From the NCBI GenBank assembly GCA_025210475.1, contig JAOARW010000121.1, positions 98,929 to 162,928 on the forward strand: a DNA stretch of 64,000 nucleotides. The letters are read 5' to 3'. The position numbers and the translations under genes were made by a program. Below are positions 59,889-64,000 of this stretch, in pieces (positions within the stretch are counted from its first letter, which is position 1; every line of letters begins with the position of its first letter). Below the pieces are notes generated by a model. That model was not told the DNA's origin. It searched no databases and saw only the letters and a program-made list of their open reading frames with translations. This DNA is from Carboxylicivirga sp. Lineage in GTDB: Bacteria; Bacteroidota; Bacteroidia; Bacteroidales; Marinilabiliaceae.

Positions 59889-61160
59889 TTATTGTGGATT
59901 ACTGCCCACTGTCATTTCGTGCAATTTTTTCTTTACAAAATCTTTTAAAACGAGAATTAAAATGACGCTAATAATCAGGCATGAACTAAATGCCAGATAG
60001 GCGATCGTTTGGCTTTCCTCATAAAGCATTGCACCTATGAATAGCAATTGGTTGGAGATACCTATTGTCAGAAACCAGATTCCCTGAAACAGGCCTTTTC
60101 GATTGCTTGGAGAACTTCTGTAAATAATATAAAAAATGCATGGTGATAGTATGGTCTCAGCGATTAGCAGAATAAAAAAGGACTTAATGAAAATTGTTTT
60201 GGCTCCAACAATTGGGACCAGTGAATCAAAACCCGCCATTGTAACAAATGCAAAGGAACAAAGAATGACACCAATTAAAACAATATTTAAAATCTTCGTC
60301 CAGGTTAATGGCTTTATTCTGGTTATTATAATGGCAAAAACAGCTAGTAACGCAAGGAATGCATAGGTACTTAAATCCTGGAAAGTTTGATTAAGTTGAT
60401 AGCCATTTTCCAAATAATCTTTCACAGAGAAGCTGAAGACCAAATCTTTTTGATTAAGGGCAAACCTGATTAAGATGCCGATAAAAAGCACTGAAAACAA
60501 GATGACTTTATTGAGCTTCCTGACGGATTGGCTGTTATAGCTTTCACTTTTATCTGGTTCTAATTTAGTTTGACTTGAAATGTGCCTGAATTTATTGAAG
60601 AGAATTAAGGAAATAATACCAAAAACCGATGCCAATAGAAATACGGCGCTGAAACCTAAATTGCTGCGTAAATAAACGGAGATAAATGGTGCTATTAATC
60701 CCCCGGCACTGGTTACAATGGAATATAAAATAAAGCCGGGCAAACCAATTATCTCATTGTCTTTTTCGTTGTAACTATTTCCTAAAAGCACAACAATATT
60801 GGGTGAAATAAGCCCCAGTCCTAGTGCCAGAATAATTAAGGCAATTAGTGTTACAACATTTATATGGGGAAGAAAAGCCAGCGATAAATACATGACTATT
60901 GTGATCATCATGCCTGTTGTTACGATTTTATTTCGCTTACCGATGTCACCTAAATATCCCGAGATTAGCGACAAAAAGAAAATGGCGCCATAAAATATGC
61001 TGTAATAAACGCCTGTTGATGTGGCTTTCATATTCAGCGACTCGCTTAAAAACAGCGTGAGTATTGTTATGATTAGATAAAAGGCTAATCTTTCAAATAG
61101 TTTTGATAAGAGTAAAACCGAAATGCCGGTTTTCTGCTGTTGTGTTAAGGTTGATTTCAT
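59889..61160 (-). CDS. POT/PTR-family peptide transporter
   Basis: 423 residues from the Met at 61160 (MKSTLTQQQKTGISVLLLSK); the frame extends to 61262, but the added part contains a GC palindrome and no hydrophobic helix, so it is likely leader. The sequence has about 12-14 helices, with FERLAFY and SGYLGDIGKR typical of proton-coupled oligopeptide symporters. It would import di- and tripeptides, fitting the peptidases at 3 and 2589. Confidence 0.8.
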   Translation of the reverse strand: MKSTLTQQQKTGISVLLLSKLFERLAFYLIITILTLFLSESLNMKATSTGVYYSIFYGAIFFLSLISGYLGDIGKRNKIVTTGMMITIVMYLSLAFLPHINVVTLIALIILALGLGLISPNIVVLLGNSYNEKDNEIIGLPGFILYSIVTSAGGLIAPFISVYLRSNLGFSAVFLLASVFGIISLILFNKFRHISSQTKLEPDKSESYNSQSVRKLNKVILFSVLFIGILIRFALNQKDLVFSFSVKDYLENGYQLNQTFQDLSTYAFLALLAVFAIIITRIKPLTWTKILNIVLIGVILCSFAFVTMAGFDSLVPIVGAKTIFIKSFFILLIAETILSPCIFYIIYRSSPSNRKGLFQGIWFLTIGISNQLLFIGAMLYEESQTIAYLAFSSCLIISVILILVLKDFVKKKLHEMTVGSNPQ

Positions 61161-61193
61161 CTGATTATATTTTCTTTCAATTGTCATAACTTG

Positions 61194-61208
61194 TCCCGCC
61201 GGGCGGGA
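61194..61208. repeat. GC-rich palindrome upstream of the POT gene
   Basis: TCCCGCCGGGCGGGA, a perfect 7-bp arm palindrome in otherwise AT-rich sequence, 34-48 bases before the chosen start codon. Confidence 0.5.
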
Positions 61209-61315
61209 TGGAACTCCCAAATAAATTTGATCATCCGCCTGAGTGTAAATTTGGATAATCAAGTTTGTATGGTCGTTTCATGTGTTAATTAATAATTTTT
61301 TAATGTGCGATCGAT

Positions 61316-61333
61316 AAAAAGCCAGTAGCTTTT
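61316..61333 (-). terminator. Terminator after the GH-like gene
   Basis: AAAAGC (61317-61322) and GCTTTT (61328-61333) form a 6-bp stem; on the minus strand a T-run follows, just past the GH-like gene stop. Confidence 0.55.
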
Positions 61334-61343
61334 AGTCTTTTCA

Positions 61344-62444
61344 TTAATCATCCGTTAAATATAATTCTTTTATAACTTCTATCTTTCGTGGATCCTGTAG
61401 CAATGACTGGTCCGAAAACATCATAATCCCGCTGGACGGCGAGGAGCTGCCTTGCAGCATTGCTTCCCGAAACTCATTGGGACTAATGACTCCCGGATGA
61501 TTATGAGCCTGCACAATGGGCCATATTTCAGGTTTGTTTTCCGGGGGTATTGAGTTGGTGATTGAATCCAGCCACCTGGTATATTCGCCAATCCAATCAA
61601 GGGGCCGATCTTTCATCTGGTGAAACAGCATAGGGGCCAATACATCGGCTTGTTTGGCGAAATCATTTATATCGATACCCAAGTTGCGATAAAGAGCAGA
61701 GTCGTATTCATCGGGATACCAGGCACAATAAAATAAACCCAATAAGGATTCGGGCTGCTTGCTAAGCAGGATTTGTTTCAGATCGGTTACCCAATTGCTT
61801 AATACGCTGCAACGCCACTGTCGCCATTCTTTTTTGTGAAAAGACAAGATCTGATTGGCTATCTCAGGAATGCTATCTCTGTGGAGTTCAATATGGTAGG
61901 CTTTCGAAAACATATCGGTGCAACGCCCGCAAAAACAGGTTTCGGGTAATATGGGCTCTGGTGTTTCGAATTGAGCATGCCAATGCAGGTAGTCAAGAAA
62001 AATGCCATCTACCTTATAACGGTTAAGAATGCTTTTAAGGTGCTGCCTTCGGTCTTCTTTAAAATCAGGGCAGGTAGGGCAGATGCCCATAAACCAGTCG
62101 GCCGGTGGCGATGCTTGCCCATTGGGTTCGATGGGCAAGCATTGGGGATTGTTTTTAAGAAATTGCTTGCCATTTAACACCGGAAACTCCACAAAAACCT
62201 TGCAGTCCTGTTCGAGTGCCGTTTTGTACAATTCATCATTGAGCGAATGGCTTCTTACAAATAGGGCATTTACACCCAACTCATTAAAGGTATATCCGGC
62301 CTTCAGTAAGGTGCCCGGATTGCCATAAACACCTTTGATGAATGGTTTTTCGGACTTATGTTCATTCGTGTTGCAGGCACCGAAACAAAGAGTCAAAAAT
62401 AAAGCAACAAAAGCAGGCAGTATAAAAGGCCATCTCATAATCAT
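61344..62444 (-). CDS. Glycoside hydrolase-like lipoprotein, unknown substrate
   Basis: 366 residues with a lipoprotein signal (FGACN, Cys24). The body resembles a TIM barrel of the uncharacterised glycoside hydrolase-like families: VDGIFLDYLHWHAQFE with an acidic residue in strand 4, and a CFCGRC Cys cluster plus CPTCPDF often found in such proteins. The exact substrate is unknown. It lies 27 bases after a serine hydrolase gene on the same strand, so the two are co-transcribed. Confidence 0.65.
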   Translation of the reverse strand: MIMRWPFILPAFVALFLTLCFGACNTNEHKSEKPFIKGVYGNPGTLLKAGYTFNELGVNALFVRSHSLNDELYKTALEQDCKVFVEFPVLNGKQFLKNNPQCLPIEPNGQASPPADWFMGICPTCPDFKEDRRQHLKSILNRYKVDGIFLDYLHWHAQFETPEPILPETCFCGRCTDMFSKAYHIELHRDSIPEIANQILSFHKKEWRQWRCSVLSNWVTDLKQILLSKQPESLLGLFYCAWYPDEYDSALYRNLGIDINDFAKQADVLAPMLFHQMKDRPLDWIGEYTRWLDSITNSIPPENKPEIWPIVQAHNHPGVISPNEFREAMLQGSSSPSSGIMMFSDQSLLQDPRKIEVIKELYLTDD

Positions 62445-62471
62445 ATCTTGATTTGGTAACTGTTTATTTTA

Positions 62472-63506
62472 TTAGCTTCCTTGCCTTTTCAGAATTTTAG
62501 CAATTCGATTATTAATAATTTCCGATAAGTTCCAGTTGTAGAGTTTAGGATCGGTTGTGCTGTAGAATGCCACAACAACAGCATCAATATCTTTATGGTA
62601 TTCGGCAAAGCTTTGGTAGCCAGGAACCCAACCGGAGTGCTCGTATTCATAAATTGAAGCATATATTTCCTGCTCTCCCTGTTTAAATAATGATCCATCA
62701 TTCAATGCTTTGAGGAATATACCAACATCTTCTGCTGTAGCCAGCATGCCATGTTCATCAGCCTTTAAATCATGCGGATATCCCACATGGTAGCCACTCA
62801 TCACATTTTTCATGTCTACTTCGCTCAGTGAACCATAGGTGTTATTTAGATTTAGTGGCGTTAATATTTCTTCCTGTATGTATTGAAAGTTGCCATAACC
62901 CAGCGCATCGTCCATTATTTTATTGATTAATAAATAATTTGTATTGCAATATTCATAGCTTTCACCGGGTTCAAAGTTTGCAGGTTTGTCCAGAATCAGT
63001 GCCAGGCTTTCTTCGTAGCTTTGTGTGGGCGCCGCCCAAAAGTTAGGAGCGTCGGTGAAATTTGGCATTCCGCTTTGATGCTGGATCATTAGCCTCAAAG
63101 AGATCTTCTCCGCGTTTTCGATTCTTCCCTTAAGCTCTGGTAAATAATCGGCGATGGTTTTGTCTAAGGAAAGACGTCCATTACTAACTAATTTGGTAAC
63201 AGCTACTGCATCATACAGTTTGCTGATGCTGGCAATTTTAAATAAAGCATGTGGGGTGGCCGGGATTTTGGATTCACGATTGTGCCAACCGGAAGCAAAA
63301 TACTGAGGTGTTTTACCTGTTTGATGCACATAAACAAGCATGCCGTCAAATCCGTGATTGATGGCTTCATCTGCTTGCTCCTGAATTGTATCGGGCAGGG
63401 GAAGAATCCATGCTTTTACCAATAGCCAGGGAACAAAGAACAAGGATGCTATGGATGCAACGATAAGTACTATCCTTAGAATTCGTTTCGTATTTTTCTT
63501 CGTCAT
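62472..63506 (-). CDS. Serine hydrolase of the beta-lactamase class C / penicillin-binding family
   Basis: 344 residues with an N-terminal membrane anchor (ILRIVLIVASIASLFFVPW). Motifs SISK (Ser93, Lys96), YCN (Tyr186, Asn188) and HSG (290-292) are the S-x-x-K, Y-x-N and K/H-S/T-G signatures of the class C group, with His in place of Lys in the last. Members are D-aminopeptidases, esterases or PBPs as well as beta-lactamases, so no resistance role is assigned. It is the first gene of a pair with the GH-like lipoprotein. Confidence 0.85.
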   Translation of the reverse strand: MTKKNTKRILRIVLIVASIASLFFVPWLLVKAWILPLPDTIQEQADEAINHGFDGMLVYVHQTGKTPQYFASGWHNRESKIPATPHALFKIASISKLYDAVAVTKLVSNGRLSLDKTIADYLPELKGRIENAEKISLRLMIQHQSGMPNFTDAPNFWAAPTQSYEESLALILDKPANFEPGESYEYCNTNYLLINKIMDDALGYGNFQYIQEEILTPLNLNNTYGSLSEVDMKNVMSGYHVGYPHDLKADEHGMLATAEDVGIFLKALNDGSLFKQGEQEIYASIYEYEHSGWVPGYQSFAEYHKDIDAVVVAFYSTTDPKLYNWNLSEIINNRIAKILKRQGS

Positions 63507-63670
63507 AATTCAGGATTTTAATTTTTCATTGTTTCATCGGCTCGAACAGGAACTGTATGGGATGTCTAGACATTTAACTCTCAAAACACTGAAATGTTTT
63601 TTAATGTATGGAGCCTAAAATTACCAAATCGCCCTGAATTACGCATATTTATTTTCCAGTGGTATTCCTT

Positions 63671-63764
63671 TCCTACTAGAAGAGGAAGTGTTAAAGCCGG
63701 GAGTGCAGAGAATTAAAATAGAGGTTGTTGTTTATTGGAAACCACTCCTTCTCCTCAAGGAGAA
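63671..63764. repeat. Interspersed repeat, copy 1
   Basis: About 94 bases from TCCTACTAGAAGAGGAAGTG to CTCCTTCTCCTCAAGGAGAA. Roughly 83% identical by eye to copy 2, 237 bases downstream. Both end in a short hairpin. Confidence 0.8.
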
Positions 63765-63850
63765 GGTCGGGATGAGGTGATAATTGGTTTGTGGAGGTAT
63801 CCTATTTCAATCCCCCACAAAGTTACATAACGAATAATGGAGGTAATCAG

Positions 63851-63868
63851 CCCCCTTCTCCAAGGGGG
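63851..63868. repeat. CCCCCTT hairpin between repeat copies
   Basis: CCCCCTT (63851-63857), CTCC loop (63858-63861), AAGGGGG (63862-63868), perfect 7-bp stem. Confidence 0.65.
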
Positions 63869-63907
63869 AAATGAATATTTAGGCAAAAACACCTCACCTC
63901 AATCCTC

Positions 63908-64000
63908 TCCTAATAGGAGAGGAAGTGTTAAATACGGAGTGCCGGAAATTAAAATAGCGGTTGTTGTTTGTTGAAAACTACTCCTTCTCTTTGAGGAGAA
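63908..64000. repeat. Interspersed repeat, copy 2 (cut by window end)
   Basis: TCCTAATAGGAGAGGAAGTG onward, then GAGTGCCGGAAATTAAAATA and CTCCTTCTCTTTGAGGAGAA, aligned to copy 1 with one base of length difference. Confidence 0.8.

Larger units (their letters stand above)
63507..64000. other. Non-coding region with palindromes and interspersed repeats
   Basis: Nearly 500 bases without a gene. Left: ATGTCTAGACAT (63562-63573), a 12-bp palindrome in the serine hydrolase promoter region, and AAAACA-CTGAAA-TGTTTT near 63588. Right: two direct repeat copies (63671-63764, 63908-64000) around a CCCCCTT-CTCC-AAGGGGG hairpin. Confidence 0.6.

Noticed and set aside
62472..63506. Beta-lactamase resistance gene
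   Set aside because: The family also contains esterases and D-aminopeptidases; the third motif is HSG rather than KTG, and no resistance context is present.
1..64000. CRISPR array
   Set aside because: No regularly spaced identical repeats of 24-40 bases with unique spacers were found; the repeats noted are degenerate short-period units.
1..64000. tRNA or rRNA gene
   Set aside because: The spacers were read by eye for cloverleaf arms with a TTCGA-type loop and none was convincing. A tRNAscan or Infernal run would be decisive.

Overview
The window is one continuous chromosomal stretch of a Bacteroidota bacterium, most likely an anaerobic or facultative member of the Bacteroidales/Marinilabiliales group. 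Supporting signs are an S46 dipeptidyl peptidase, a C69 dipeptidase, a type IX secretion C-terminal domain on a nuclease, DUF5723 and HU-like family proteins, lipoprotein signals on many enzymes, TAnnTTTG-type -7 promoter elements and a nearly complete lack of Shine-Dalgarno sequences. A pfl operon points to mixed-acid fermentation. No rRNA, tRNA, CRISPR array, transposase, prophage or plasmid gene was seen; most of the window reads as ordinary chromosome with repeat-rich spacers.

Layout. 0-9 kb: the 3' part of a DPP11-type peptidase, a ferritin whose iron ligands are replaced by basic residues, a C69 dipeptidase, a lipoprotein with a C-terminal membrane anchor, a lactonase-family lipoprotein, a YhcC-type radical SAM protein, a Cys-rich small protein and a nucleotidyltransferase-sugar kinase fusion. 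9-13 kb: the fermentation operon pflB-pflA-focA with its own promoter, terminator and an upstream Crp/Fnr-like palindrome. 13-19 kb: oligopeptidase B, a His/Cys-rich exported protein behind a sigma-54-type promoter, phoH-purC, and mazG. 19.5-21 kb: two related hairpin-plus-terminator RNA elements in tandem, then a Crp/Fnr regulator. 21-32 kb: a membrane/NUDIX fusion, a WecA-like transferase, gnd, an ECF sigma factor, arfB, an outer-membrane protein, cysQ, a phosphotransferase and an HU-like protein. 32-38 kb: a lysophospholipid repair pair (acyltransferase-ACP-ligase fusion plus LplT-like transporter) and a DUF2339 membrane protein. 38-43 kb: small hypotheticals, a YiiX-like hydrolase, an ECF sigma factor with a membrane partner, and a DUF423 protein. 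43-50 kb: an RND efflux operon with a divergent AraC regulator. 50-55 kb: a chemoreceptor and an exported T9SS endonuclease. 55-58 kb: a sialidase and a GntR regulator sharing an identical operator. 58-64 kb: a small outer-membrane barrel, GNAT, YdeI-like protein, POT transporter, GH-like lipoprotein, a serine hydrolase and a repeat-filled spacer.

How the genes work together. The clearest functional units are pflB-pflA-focA (pyruvate to formate, enzyme activation, formate export), the Aas/LplT pair, the RND tripartite pump with its likely regulator, and the sialidase with its GntR repressor. Many intergenic spacers carry short-period repeats of several distinct families that often lie against or overlap gene ends.

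Most promising for follow-up: the tandem RNA elements at 19.86-20.17 kb, the sigma-54 promoter with an upstream inverted repeat driving a His/Cys-rich protein, the ferritin with an inverted-charge ferroxidase site, the sialidase/GntR operator pair, and the GTCGCCA palindrome cluster at 31.92-32.0 kb.
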